Below are positions 8,826-17,600 of a stretch of 64,000 nt of DNA, piece after piece; position 1 is the stretch's first letter; each line of letters begins with the position of its first letter. The stretch is from Anaerolineae bacterium. Lineage in GTDB: Bacteria > Chloroflexota > Anaerolineae > Promineifilales > Promineifilaceae. Under the pieces are notes generated by a model. The model searched no databases and had not been told where the DNA came from. It saw only the letters and a program-made list of their open reading frames with translations. The position numbers and the translations under genes were made by a program. The DNA lies in assembly GCA_023382655.1 (NCBI GenBank), contig JAHDWK010000011.1, positions 62,001 to 126,000 on the forward strand, written 5' to 3'.

Positions 8826-9532
8826 CTAAATTGACCCATACCGCCCCGTCGCCAACTTCTGCGCGCGAATATCCTCCGGTGTCACCTCCTTCGGCTTTGG
8901 CGGTGGCTGCTGGCTTTTTTGCGGTATGAAGGCGGTGCCGGTAGTGGCTTGCTGGCTGCTGCCCCGGCCGTTTCCGCTGCCCGCCAAATTCACCAATGCC
9001 GGCATGAACACCTCCCAATGCACGGCCGCATACTCAGCCAGTGAGCGTTCCTCATCCCCTACCTGGATTAAGGCTGCCTCGCTCTCCTGGCCCTCCGCAT
9101 CCTTGACCGTTTTCACTGTCAGCGCCGCCGATTCCGGTACTAACTGCCCAACACCTGGTCGTTATACTGCACCCCTGGCGCGGCATACCGGGCCGCATTG
9201 GCAATGGCCGCCTGGCGTTCCATCGCTGCCAGCTTTTCCTGGCCGCTTTTCAGGTCATCGGGCTTCCCGATTTGCTGGTATGCCATCCATAACACGGCCT
9301 GCTCTTTGCTGAGGATGACGCCCCCTTCCTCTGGCGTCTTCCCTTCCAGGTCGCGCACCTTGCCGCGCAGGTCACGCCGTTCCTCCCGCAGCTTGTAGTT
9401 ATCCCCCTCCAACGTGTCTACTTTGGCTTCCAGTTCGCTGATGCGCTGTTGGAGTACGGCCGTTGCCGCTCCTGCACTGCTGCCACCTGGGTCTTGTTGG
9501 CCGCTTTGTGGGGTATCTGTTGATTCTGCCAT
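8826..9532 (-). pseudogene. Phage scaffold-like protein with a frameshift
   Basis: ATG 9532 (upstream GGGAGAAC) opens MAESTDTPQSGQQDPGG and a coiled coil (LQQRISELEAKVDTLEGDNY, residues about 28-60). The first frame ends at a TAG near 9140. The protein sense continues in another frame (QLVPESAALTVKTVKD...) to a stop at 8826 with a Pro/Gln-rich tail. Acidic, coiled-coil, low-complexity composition immediately upstream of the capsid gene is typical of a capsid scaffold. A single-base deletion near 9143 explains the break. Confidence 0.55.
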
Positions 9533-9576
9533 CTGTTGTTCTCCCTGAGAATGATTGTGGTTTGTGCTGCCCATGG

Positions 9577-9624
9577 CAAAAAGACGCCTGCTAAAACCCT
9601 CCCTTGGAAGGTTTGCAGGCGTCT
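9577..9624 (-). terminator. Strong minus-strand terminator in the phage remnant
   Basis: AGACGCCTGC (9582-9591) and GCAGGCGTCT (9615-9624) form a perfect 10-bp stem that extends through AAACC/GGTTT. On the minus strand TTTTT follows directly. It lies upstream of the scaffold start, so it would stop transcription arriving from higher coordinates, now the cargo island. Confidence 0.65.
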
Positions 9625-9678
9625 GTGCGCTCGAATATGCGATTGGCGTTGGTCTAATTCATTTGAGAGGTGTGGTCA

Positions 9679-9722
9679 AGAACGGCCGTTCTACTTGTGT
9701 CCCTATATGCAATTCTTATAAT
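9679..9722 (+). promoter_or_regulatory. Promoter A with 14-bp palindrome, upstream of the cargo operon
   Basis: The palindrome AGAACGGCCGTTCT (9679-9692) is followed by TTGTGT (9695-9700), a 16-bp spacer and TATAAT (9717-9722). The same arrangement is at 12216-12259 with the same spacing, and about 23 bp spanning the palindrome are identical. The palindrome touches the -35 box, a natural operator position. It also contains the genome-wide ACGGCCGT motif, so its role is not certain. Confidence 0.6.
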
Positions 9723-9862
9723 AGGGTGAGCTAGTAGAGGTAGGGAGGTGGTTGTATAAACTTCCATTTGCCAGTTTTATTTCTCAATTGAAGGAACTAT
9801 CAAAAATCAAACAATTAGGATTAAGCTCTCAAAACCAGTAATCATAAACGGTGGTATAAGGT

Positions 9863-10801
9863 ATGGGCTGGATTGAAAAAATTCCCGAAAGAGTGACAAA
9901 GATTATTGCATTTATAACTGCAATAATAGTTTTTCTCACGCTCCTTGAGGCAAACTTATCATTGGCACTAACTGCAATTTTGTCAATTGGTGCGCTATCG
10001 GTGCTATTTTTCTGCCTCCACATTGTTTTTAAGAAGAAGGAGTCGCCTGAAGAAGGTCGACAAATGTATTCTTTTTCAAACAAATATCGGCTCATTGCGC
10101 TGTTTGGTGCTGTTCTTGTTCCTGTGGTAGCAGCTATTATTCTTGTGAAATCAATTTCTAGTTCGCCATTTGCCCTCTTGTTTGATACAGATTTTTCCTC
10201 TGGCTGTTCCGAATGGGATAATTACATAGATGAACAGGGCAACGCTGTAGGGTGCAAAAATGGGCAGTATTTTCTCAATTTAGTTGATAACAGCACTTAC
10301 TTTATGGCGCTTTGGGGGGAAGCCGGAAATGAAGTTGCGGGTATAGAGAATATTATTTTACAAGTTGAGGTGGTAGGTCCTTTTGACAATGATGAAGCTC
10401 AAGTTCAAGGAATTGGGTTTGGGTGGAACAAGTGGAAAGGAGTTACTTTTGCATTTGACATTGTCCCCGAAGGCAGATGTCGGTTTGTTAATAATGCCAA
10501 AGGCACTTGGCATTCTTTTGCCTCTAGTCCGATACCTGGCTTTGTCCTTACGGAGTCACATGTTCTAACAGTGGTGATAGAAAATGATCAGGCTAGGGGA
10601 TTTGTCAACGGAAAGCTTTGTACCGTTGCTAAGCTAGAAGATTATGTGCCTGGGTACGTGGGCGTCGTAGGAAAATCAGCAGAAAATGGAGGTGAGTTAT
10701 ATTTCGACAATTATAAGATTTTCATTTATAGATGGGATCATTTCCCCAGTTACAACTGGAACCCTCTCAATAATTATAAATGGGAACATCTTCACAATTA
10801 A
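9863..10801 (+). CDS. Membrane protein with extracytoplasmic LamG-like domain (cargo)
   Basis: 312 residues, start ATG 9863 after ATAAGG. Three hydrophobic segments are visible: residues about 12-30 (TKIIAFITAIIVFLTLL), 33-53 (LALTAILSIGALSVLFFCL) and 76-97 (LIALFGAVLVPVVAAIILV). Residues 105-300 form a beta-rich domain (LLFDTDFSSGCSEW..., GQYFLNLVD, VTFAFDIVPEGRCRFVN, HVLTVVIENDQARGFVNGKL, ELYFDNYKIFI) that reads like a concanavalin/LamG-type ligand-binding fold. It is the first gene behind promoter A and is followed 74 bp later by the HEPN gene, so probably in one operon. A sensor or anchor role is inferred. The segment is more AT-rich than the flanking phage genes, a sign of separate acquisition. 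Confidence 0.6.
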   Translation: MGWIEKIPERVTKIIAFITAIIVFLTLLEANLSLALTAILSIGALSVLFFCLHIVFKKKESPEEGRQMYSFSNKYRLIALFGAVLVPVVAAIILVKSISSSPFALLFDTDFSSGCSEWDNYIDEQGNAVGCKNGQYFLNLVDNSTYFMALWGEAGNEVAGIENIILQVEVVGPFDNDEAQVQGIGFGWNKWKGVTFAFDIVPEGRCRFVNNAKGTWHSFASSPIPGFVLTESHVLTVVIENDQARGFVNGKLCTVAKLEDYVPGYVGVVGKSAENGGELYFDNYKIFIYRWDHFPSYNWNPLNNYKWEHLHN

Positions 10802-10875
10802 TCGAGTTACCTCCTCGGCTGTGGCCGGTGTTCCACCGCGCCGCCCCCCGAACGAATAAGGAGTACCAGATAGCA

Positions 10876-11511
10876 ATGAAGGTTAACTGGAGACACATCG
10901 GAATTAAGATAGACTTGGATAATTTGAGAGACTACCTGCTTGATTTATCCACGTCACTTGATTCAAGCACAAAAGTTTTTATTGCAAAGGTTGACGCCGA
11001 AGCGGCAGCAATGTCTGAAGAATCACGAGATGCTTGGTATGAATGGAATTCAGATATTCACTGGCAGCTAACCGATGTTTATCCGGCAATCTTAAACAAT
11101 TCACTATTCATTATCATCTATTCGTATTTAGAAAGCTCTCTCCTTGACTTCTCACGGCGTTTAGAAAGCCAAAATCCTCAACCTGTAAAGATGAAAGAAC
11201 TCCGTGGTGAAGGCATCGAGCTTTGCCGCACCTATCTAAAAAAGGTACATGCAATAGATTTCCCCGACACATCAATTGAATGGCAGCGTATTACGGTCTA
11301 TCGCAAGATAAGGAATTTTATTGTCCACAACGATCGGAAACTTGATGGGTCCGAAAACGCGAAGGTCGTTCGGGATTTTGCTACGCAAAATCCAAAACTT
11401 ATTTCCATTGATCAATTTGATCAGATTGCCGTTTCTACACAGTGCAACATTGATTTCATTGACGTCATCTACGAATTTCTTATGAAATTGCTCAGTAAAA
11501 CAAGCCTATGA
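10876..11511 (+). CDS. HEPN-domain protein, candidate toxin or defence RNase
   Basis: I choose ATG 10876 (AAGGAG 12 nt upstream) over an earlier in-frame start. The 211-residue protein is mostly helical, and near residue 146 has RNFIVH inside YRKIRNFIVHND. This is the R-N-x3-H form of the Rx4-6H motif that marks active HEPN ribonucleases in toxin-antitoxin, abortive-infection and CRISPR-linked proteins. Earlier helices (NNSLFIIIYSYLESSLLDFSRRLE) fit the first HEPN helices. The stop overlaps the start of the next gene by 4 nt (ATGA), so the two are translationally coupled. The neighbour could be partner or antitoxin. No nucleotidyltransferase (MNT) partner is present, which distinguishes it from HEPN-MNT pairs. 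Confidence 0.65.
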   Translation: MKVNWRHIGIKIDLDNLRDYLLDLSTSLDSSTKVFIAKVDAEAAAMSEESRDAWYEWNSDIHWQLTDVYPAILNNSLFIIIYSYLESSLLDFSRRLESQNPQPVKMKELRGEGIELCRTYLKKVHAIDFPDTSIEWQRITVYRKIRNFIVHNDRKLDGSENAKVVRDFATQNPKLISIDQFDQIAVSTQCNIDFIDVIYEFLMKLLSKTSL

Positions 11512-12020
11512 CAGCTGAGATATTTGGACTTATAGTTACGGGTATTGCTATTTTTCTAGGCTTTTTACAGTGGCGAAAGTCACATAAAAGAGATCAGGGT
11601 GATCTCACAGTTTCTGCAATCTTTCAAAGCAAAGGTGAAGGTGGAATAGCCATTTTTGTAAGATTGAGAAATAAGGGGAGACACCCCGTTTATGTTGAAA
11701 GGATTGACTTGAGACTCAAATCCGGCACAAGATTACCTTATAAGACCTCCCATGGGTTTGACCTGGGAAAACCGATTGAAGTGACGGAGACAGAGCCTAA
11801 AGATGTTCTCTTTGCCTTATCTCTTTATATGAAGGATATTGTAGAACCCACTCAGATAAAGCATATTGAGATCCAGGATACACTTGGAAATGTATACAAA
11901 TACCCAAAGTGGTTACGTTCAAGGTACGCCTTTCAAAAACAAGTAAAATCTGAATGGACACCAGAAATGCAAGAGTATTGGAAATTACGACTTAATGGGG
12001 AAAATGATAAAACTTGCTAG
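11508..12020 (+). CDS. Small membrane-anchored beta-rich protein coupled to the HEPN gene
   Basis: The ATG overlaps the HEPN stop (ATGA). The 170-residue product has one N-terminal transmembrane segment (IFGLIVTGIAIFLGFLQW), a basic stop-transfer (RKSHKRD) and a beta-sandwich-like soluble part (VRLRNKGRHPVYVERIDLRLKSG, HIEIQDTLGNVYKYP), predicted cytoplasmic from the positive charges after the helix. Such modules occur beside HEPN or nuclease effectors as membrane partners. I do not recognise a named family. Role inferred from coupling. Confidence 0.55.
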   Translation: MTAEIFGLIVTGIAIFLGFLQWRKSHKRDQGDLTVSAIFQSKGEGGIAIFVRLRNKGRHPVYVERIDLRLKSGTRLPYKTSHGFDLGKPIEVTETEPKDVLFALSLYMKDIVEPTQIKHIEIQDTLGNVYKYPKWLRSRYAFQKQVKSEWTPEMQEYWKLRLNGENDKTC

Positions 12021-12215
12021 CTAATAATCCAGTCCTGTCCCCATTCTTAGGCAATAGTGGATGTACCAATACCTTAATGTCTAAATCACGTTGCCAATCA
12101 GGTAATTCTCCATTTCTGTCAAATTGTCGTGGCTTCTGGAATCATATAGAAGATCGCGACCCATGATAAACAGGTGTCGACCATACCGATACATCAGTAA
12201 CTTAAATCTTCATCA

Positions 12216-12259
12216 AGAACGGCCGTTCTACTTGTTCCTCCGTCTACAATCCTTATAAT
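12216..12259 (+). promoter_or_regulatory. Promoter B, duplicate of promoter A
   Basis: AGAACGGCCGTTCT (12216-12229), TTGTTC (12232-12237), 16-bp spacer, TATAAT (12254-12259). Similarity to the region at 9672-9790 also continues downstream with scattered matches (CCA-CTTACCAGTTTT against CCA-TTTGCCAGTTTT), so the whole upstream region was duplicated. It is the main content of the 333-bp gap 12021-12353. Confidence 0.6.
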
Positions 12260-12353
12260 AAATAAGGGAAGCTATTTTATGCCGGGTAGTGATTGTAATT
12301 AACATCCACTTACCAGTTTTTTCGCCTCTGCATTAAAGAGTGAACAGTTAAAT

Positions 12354-13223
12354 GTGAGCAGGTTCCTTCCTGTCGTCAAAGGATACCATTCCAAAAAATT
12401 AGTATCCTGTGGCAAAGGCAGGGTCATAAAAGTTAGGCCACCCACAGTGAACCCAGAGTCAAGCCCATTAATCTCCTTGAGTACTTCAATAATGCGATAT
12501 CTACACGATACTCAAAAGTCCACTTCGAGAAGAGAGGTTGACTTCATTGAACTCTTGAGACAGATGAACAGCTCAGGAAATGGTCCTAGTAGCAAAGAGC
12601 TTCAAGATGCTCTACTCTATCTAAAAGCGAAAAATTACATTAGCGAGGACGTATCGTACTATCGTCTAACAGGTGATGGTCTGGCGTATATGGATTCTAT
12701 AATCCATGGTTATCGCAGTACTGAAGAAAACACTTATCGAGGGCAGCGCCTTGGTAACAAAATAGCTCTTATTGCCTTAGTAGCAACTGTTTTATTCGGC
12801 TTATTTCAAGTGACCGACATTCTGAAAACAGCTTTCAGCAACAAAGACCAACCTCCACTCCTGCAATTGACACCAGAGGTAGAAGTGTCAACTCCAACTA
12901 GAGAGTTTTCGATTGTATTTCCATCTACACGAGAGCCTGTTATATTCTTGCCAGGAGCAATATCACACAAATTGACTTCTACATTGGAACCAGGAAGTTT
13001 CAAAGGTTACGAGCTATACATCCTAGCGAACCAACAAATGATAGTGCATGCGACAGGTGATATTACTTTAGTAGTTTGGGATTCAAGTAAGAGTCAACTA
13101 ACACCGACGCTCCAAGAGAACGCACGAACAGAGGTGTTCATTCCGAGAAATGGATATTACACCATTGCCGTTTATGGTAACGGAGAATTTAGTCTGGAGA
13201 TAATAATCCCTCCATTACACTAG
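12354..13223 (+). CDS. HTH-TM-ectodomain membrane regulator-like protein (cargo)
   Basis: The longest frame starts at GTG 12354 (289 residues). An internal ATG at 12492 (MRYLHDTQKS) is also plausible because the first 46 residues are poor in structure. Residues about 47-125 resemble a winged helix (VDFIELLRQMN, SSKELQDALLYLKAKNYISE, YYRLTGDGLAYMDS). One transmembrane helix follows near 140-160 (ALIALVATVLFGLFQVTDIL), then an extracytoplasmic part with a Thr/Pro linker and a beta-rich domain (SFKGYELYILANQQMIVHATG, GYYTIAVYGNGEFSLEI). A cytoplasmic DNA-binding head with an outside sensor would make a one-component transmembrane regulator. Function inferred. It shares the promoter type of the HEPN operon. 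Confidence 0.55.
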   Translation: MSRFLPVVKGYHSKKLVSCGKGRVIKVRPPTVNPESSPLISLSTSIMRYLHDTQKSTSRREVDFIELLRQMNSSGNGPSSKELQDALLYLKAKNYISEDVSYYRLTGDGLAYMDSIIHGYRSTEENTYRGQRLGNKIALIALVATVLFGLFQVTDILKTAFSNKDQPPLLQLTPEVEVSTPTREFSIVFPSTREPVIFLPGAISHKLTSTLEPGSFKGYELYILANQQMIVHATGDITLVVWDSSKSQLTPTLQENARTEVFIPRNGYYTIAVYGNGEFSLEIIIPPLH

Positions 13224-13272
13224 GTGGTAAACATACGACATTAGAGTAATTCTGATAACCGCCCTTCTAGCA

Positions 13273-13713
13273 TCACTCTAGGTGACACATGTCAGTTTCC
13301 AATAATACCAAATAATCTCGCCCACTCCGGCGAATATGAATCACCCGTTGCAGGTGTGGCTCCACCTTAAACAGCAAACGGCCGTGCCCATCCCGCACCT
13401 CCAGCCACCCCTCACTATCCTACCTGATTCAACCTTCTGCACTTTCAGCACACGCACGGCCGTATCCATACACCGCTCGCACCGTCAGGCTAAACGCCTG
13501 AATCTTGCTCTGCAAACTCGTCTCACTGTTCAAATAAGTCGCCAGCAGCGCCGCCGCAAATGCTTGCAGCACCTCGCTATCTGCGGCAGGTACAGGCACG
13601 GCCGCATACCGGTCAACCAGTTCCACCCCGGCCCCAGCCATGTCCACCAGTTTCCGGGCGACCGCGGCGTCAACCTGTGGTTGGTGCTGGTTGCTTATGC
13701 GCTTGTCCTCCAT
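13273..13713 (-). pseudogene. Small phage head-module gene with two nonsense codons
   Basis: ATG 13713 has a strong AAGGAGGG site and opens MEDKRISNQHQPQVDAAVAR. At 13429-13431 a TGA and at 13420-13422 a TAG interrupt, yet the same frame goes on as DSEGWLEVRDGHGRLLFKVE... to a TGA at 13273. The downstream part is clearly protein-like, so this is either one gene with two nonsense mutations or two tiny genes. It overlaps the portal gene end by 44 bp. No family recognised. Confidence 0.5.
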
Positions 13714-14222
13714 TGTTCCCTCCTTCAAGAGTAGATTTATCCCCCAAATCCGCGTTCATCCGCGTCCCATTCTGTCCATTTGGTGTAGCTGTTATGCCCT
13801 CGGCCGCTTCCAACTGCATCTGCTGTAGTTCCCCCTCCACATCGTTAATGCCAATCCAGGTCAGGGCTGTGCGTTTGCTCACCAGCCCCGCCTCAAACAT
13901 CTCCTTGGCCACCCGCCGCTCCTCCGGCGTCACAATGCCAATGTCAATCGGGGCATCGGCCATAATGCGCACGGCATCAAAGTAGCTTGGCTTGCCGCTG
14001 AACGTGGCCGCCATGGCCAGCACCGTCCCCAACAGCCAGGTGATGGCCTTGTCCAACTCCTGTTTCGTATTGTTCAGGCTGCTCTCAAAGTCGCTGCGGG
14101 CGCGTAATCGGCTCTCGCCGGAGACACGGCCGCCATCGGCCAGGAACACATACGCCTGATGCGCCCGGCTGAGCATAAACTTGCGCGTCTCCACCTTCGT
14201 CTGGATGAACACCTCCGGCGAC
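13670..14222 (-). pseudogene. Phage portal protein, C-terminal fragment
   Basis: The frame reads SPEVFIQTKVETRKFMLSRA and on through a long helical region (SSLNNTKQELDKAITWLLG), EERRVAKEMFEAGLVSKRTA, LTWIGINDVEGELQQMQLEA and a polar tail ending QPAPTTG. This is the usual look of the C-terminal third of SPP1/HK97-type portals. The N-terminal part is missing: at 14223 the sequence switches abruptly to the 230-bp repeat with the start of the DUF2637 gene. A deletion joined the two. Confidence 0.6.
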
Positions 14223-14375
14223 GATGGCTGGATACAGCCAGGCGATCTGCTCTACCACCCCAATTTGAACCGCCAGACCCTTGAGGGACTCAAAGGACAA
14301 GAAGAAAGCGCTGCCGGCCAGAAACAGGACCAGCAGCGCCGAAGCGAGGGAGATAAGGTGATTAATGCGCTGCAT
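14085..14375 (-). pseudogene. 5' fragment of a second DUF2637 gene fused to portal remnant
   Basis: ATG 14375 starts MQRINHLISLASALLVLFLA, identical at the protein level with the intact copy starting at 27623, up to about residue 51 (WLYPAI). From there the frame runs into portal DNA in a different frame and is meaningless. It is evidence for an internal deletion in the older element. Confidence 0.7.
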
Positions 14376-14452
14376 CGGTCACCTCGTTTTCCTCTGGATA
14401 GAGTGTACAAATCAACTGGAATGGGACGCTCAGTTTGGTTTGATATTTGTGG
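14223..14452. repeat. 230-bp direct repeat, copy 1 (element end)
   Basis: By eye this segment matches 27471-27700 over 230 bp with three mismatches and no gaps, in the same orientation. It holds the first 50 or so codons of the DUF2637 gene (minus strand, start at 14375), its GAGGTGA ribosome site and its upstream region, and ends at TTTGATATTTGTGG. Beyond 14452 the flank differs from that of copy 2, so 14452 marks the end of the mobile unit. The left end is the junction with the portal fragment. Confidence 0.85.
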
Positions 14453-14648
14453 GTAGACCACAATAAAGCAGACGTATCACGGCCGTACCCGTCCATGATG
14501 AGGTGAAGAGGTGAGGAGATGTACGGTCGTATCCACCCTAATTCCACGCATAAAAGAACGGGCGAAACCGCCTCGCTCCAGTTGTCGCCTCAAGGAAAAG
14601 CCAATACCTATCTTACCTTTGTGTACCATTCCCGCGAACGTAATTCTC

Positions 14649-17600
14649 TCAGTCAGACCTTAATACCATCGGCAAGAAAATCATCCTGTTTGTGGTCATC
14701 GCAAGCACCCGAACTGCCAGTTGCGCTTGGGCACTGCTGCTACTATTTGTTGCCGTCACGATGGCCGTATACATCCCTGCCTGCGTGTAAATGTGCGAGA
14801 CTGCCTCGCCATAACCTGTTGTACCATCACCAAAATCCCAGGTATAGAAGACGTTGGTCCCGCTGCCTACGCTCGCCGTAAGGGTTGTTACCTGACCGAG
14901 TAGCGCCGTTTGATTGCCGGTAATCGTCAAACCCGAAATGGATATATCCGGTGTTTCAGTAATAGTAATCAGGGTGAGGGCTTGCAGGCTGTTGAGGGAA
15001 TTGCTTGCCGTAACGACAGCCGTGTAGATACCTGTGGTAGTATAGGCATGAGAAACCGTCGCTCCCTCCGCCTGGGTACCATCGCCAAAAGCCCAGACAA
15101 AGGAGACATGTGTGCCAGAACTCACCGTGGCGGAGAAGTTTACGAAATCACCTGGCAGGGCGGGGCTATCATTCACGGCAATCAGACCGCTAATGGTGAT
15201 ATCCGTAATGGTCACCATCGTCGTTGCAGTCAGGGTATTCGCGCTATTGATAGCAATGACGGTAGCGGTATAAATACCTGTATCGGCATACGTATGAGAA
15301 ACGAAGGCACCACTGCCCGTGTGCCCATCACCATAATTCCAAATAAAATTCACCCCGGTTCCACTTTGGACAGTGGCACTAAAAATGGTCTCTTCACCAA
15401 ATGGAGTCGGGCTGCTATTACTGGCGATCAGACCGCCTATGGGAATATCTGTAACGGTCACTATTGTGGTTGCAGTCAAGGTATTCGCGCTATTGGTCGC
15501 GGTAACAGTGGCGGTATAAATACCTGTATCGGCATACGTATGAGAAACGAGGGCACCGCTGCCCGTGTGCCCATCACCATAATTCCAAAGAAAAGTTACC
15601 CCGGTTCCGCCTTGGACGGTGGCACTAAAAACGGTCTCTTCACCAAATGGAGTCGGGCTGCTATTACTGGCGATCAGACCGCCTATGGGAATATCTGTAA
15701 CGGTCACTATTGTGGTTGCAGTCAAGGTATTCGCGCTATTGGTCGCGGTAACAGTGGCGGTATAAATACCTGTATCGGCATACGTATGAGAAACGAAGGC
15801 ACCGCTGCCCGTGAGCCCATCACCATAATCCCAAATAAAAGTTACCCCGGTTCCGCCTTGGACGGTAGCACTGAAAACAGTCTCTTCGCCGAATAGAGTC
15901 GGGCTGCTATTACTGACGATCAGATTGCTTATGGGTACATCGGAAGTAATGGTCACCATCGTGGTGGCCGTTAAGCTATTCACGCTGTTGGTGGCAGTGA
16001 CGATGGCCGTGTAACTGCCAACTTGAGGAAATTGATGGGTCACAAGCGGGCCAGTCCCGGTAGCACCATCGCCAAAATCCCACGTAAAGTTGACATTTGT
16101 CCCTGAACCAACCACAGCAGTAAAATAAGTTGACTCCCCAAGAATGGTCGGACTGCTGTTGACGGCCGTCAGGTCGGCAATCGTTTCCAAACCGTTGAAC
16201 CAAACTTCGTCTGCCTGTCCACCTGGATAATCATAGTTCGCCACCACCGCATCTAGATCTCGGTCACCATCTATGTCCCCCAAAACAACCCCCTGACTGC
16301 CCCTATTCGTAAACAAGATGTCGCTGTCATAAAAGGTGGCCAGGCCGTCATTGAGCCAGAGTTTATTCCTTTGTTCATAGTTGGCGACAAACGCATCCAG
16401 ATCACCGTCCCCATCCACATCGCCTAAACTGATACCATAACCATCATGATTACCAAGACCCTGGCCGGTTGTAGTGAAAATGCCGGAGCCATCGTTTAAC
16501 CAGACGGTGTCTGGCGCACCCCCGGTTGAAGAATTGACAACGAAGGCATCGAGATCACCGTCTCCATCTAGATCCCCTAAGGCGATGGCTTTCCCTCTGG
16601 AACTTCCAATGTTTTGTCCACTACTCGTGAAAAATCCATGGCCATCGTTTAGCCAGACTTCATGGGGAGCGCCGAATATACTCATATTGACTACAAAAGC
16701 ATCTAAATCACCATCCTGATCCAGGTCTCCTAATTCAACATCTTGACTAAATCTACTTCCCAGTCGTTGACCGCTATCCGTGAAGTATCCGGCGCCGTTG
16801 TTAAACCAGACAGTATCTCTGTTTTGCGCTGTTGTTTCGCCACCATTGGCGACATACGCATCGAGATCGCCATCTCCGTCTAAATCCCCCAGCGCCACCC
16901 CATAGTTATTGCTATAACCAAACAGTTGACCGCTATCTATGAAGTAGCCAGAGCCGTCATTGAACCAGACTTCATTTCGTCCTCCGCTGGCTACACTTTC
17001 CACGTTGGCCATAAAAGCATCTAGATCGTTATCCCCATCTAAATCTCCCAGAGCTATCTCGCCATTGTTTTTTGTACCCAACAACTGGCCACTGTCTATA
17101 AAGACGCCGTTGCCATCGTTAAGGTAGACTTTGTCATACCGGTAGGAATAGCTATTTCCGACAATAATGTCCAGGTCTCCGTCCAGATCGAGATCGCCAA
17201 TGGCGACGGCCGTACTGGGATCGGCATCAAAGATTTGCGTACCTAAAATGAAATCGCCGGGAGCAGGTGCATCATTATCACCAACTGTGGCTCGGGTTTG
17301 CCAAATAAACGGAATGGCGTGCAAACGGCCATTGGCTGATTGAATATCCCGATTTATCATGATGACAATTTCTTCGCCTGGTTTGAAAGGCATGTGGCTA
17401 TCAAATATCACCTGCATGTTCGCCAAATCGAACCGATAGACGCCGGTGTAAATGCCCGTCTGCTTGCCCCAGATCGAATAAGTGCCAGTGCTGACAGACG
17501 TTTCCAAAATGGGTATGCTAAACGTGGTGGTCAACTCACCGTAGCGTGAGATGACGGAGAGGTTCGCTAGAGGATCAGTTGCTACTACAAATAAGCCAAC

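Noticed and set aside
9582..9624. Riboswitch
   Set aside because: The structure is a simple perfect stem followed by a T-run on the minus strand, best explained as a terminator.
15205..15950. 246-bp repeats as a non-coding satellite or CRISPR-like array
   Set aside because: The unit is a multiple of three and encodes one PKD domain per copy.
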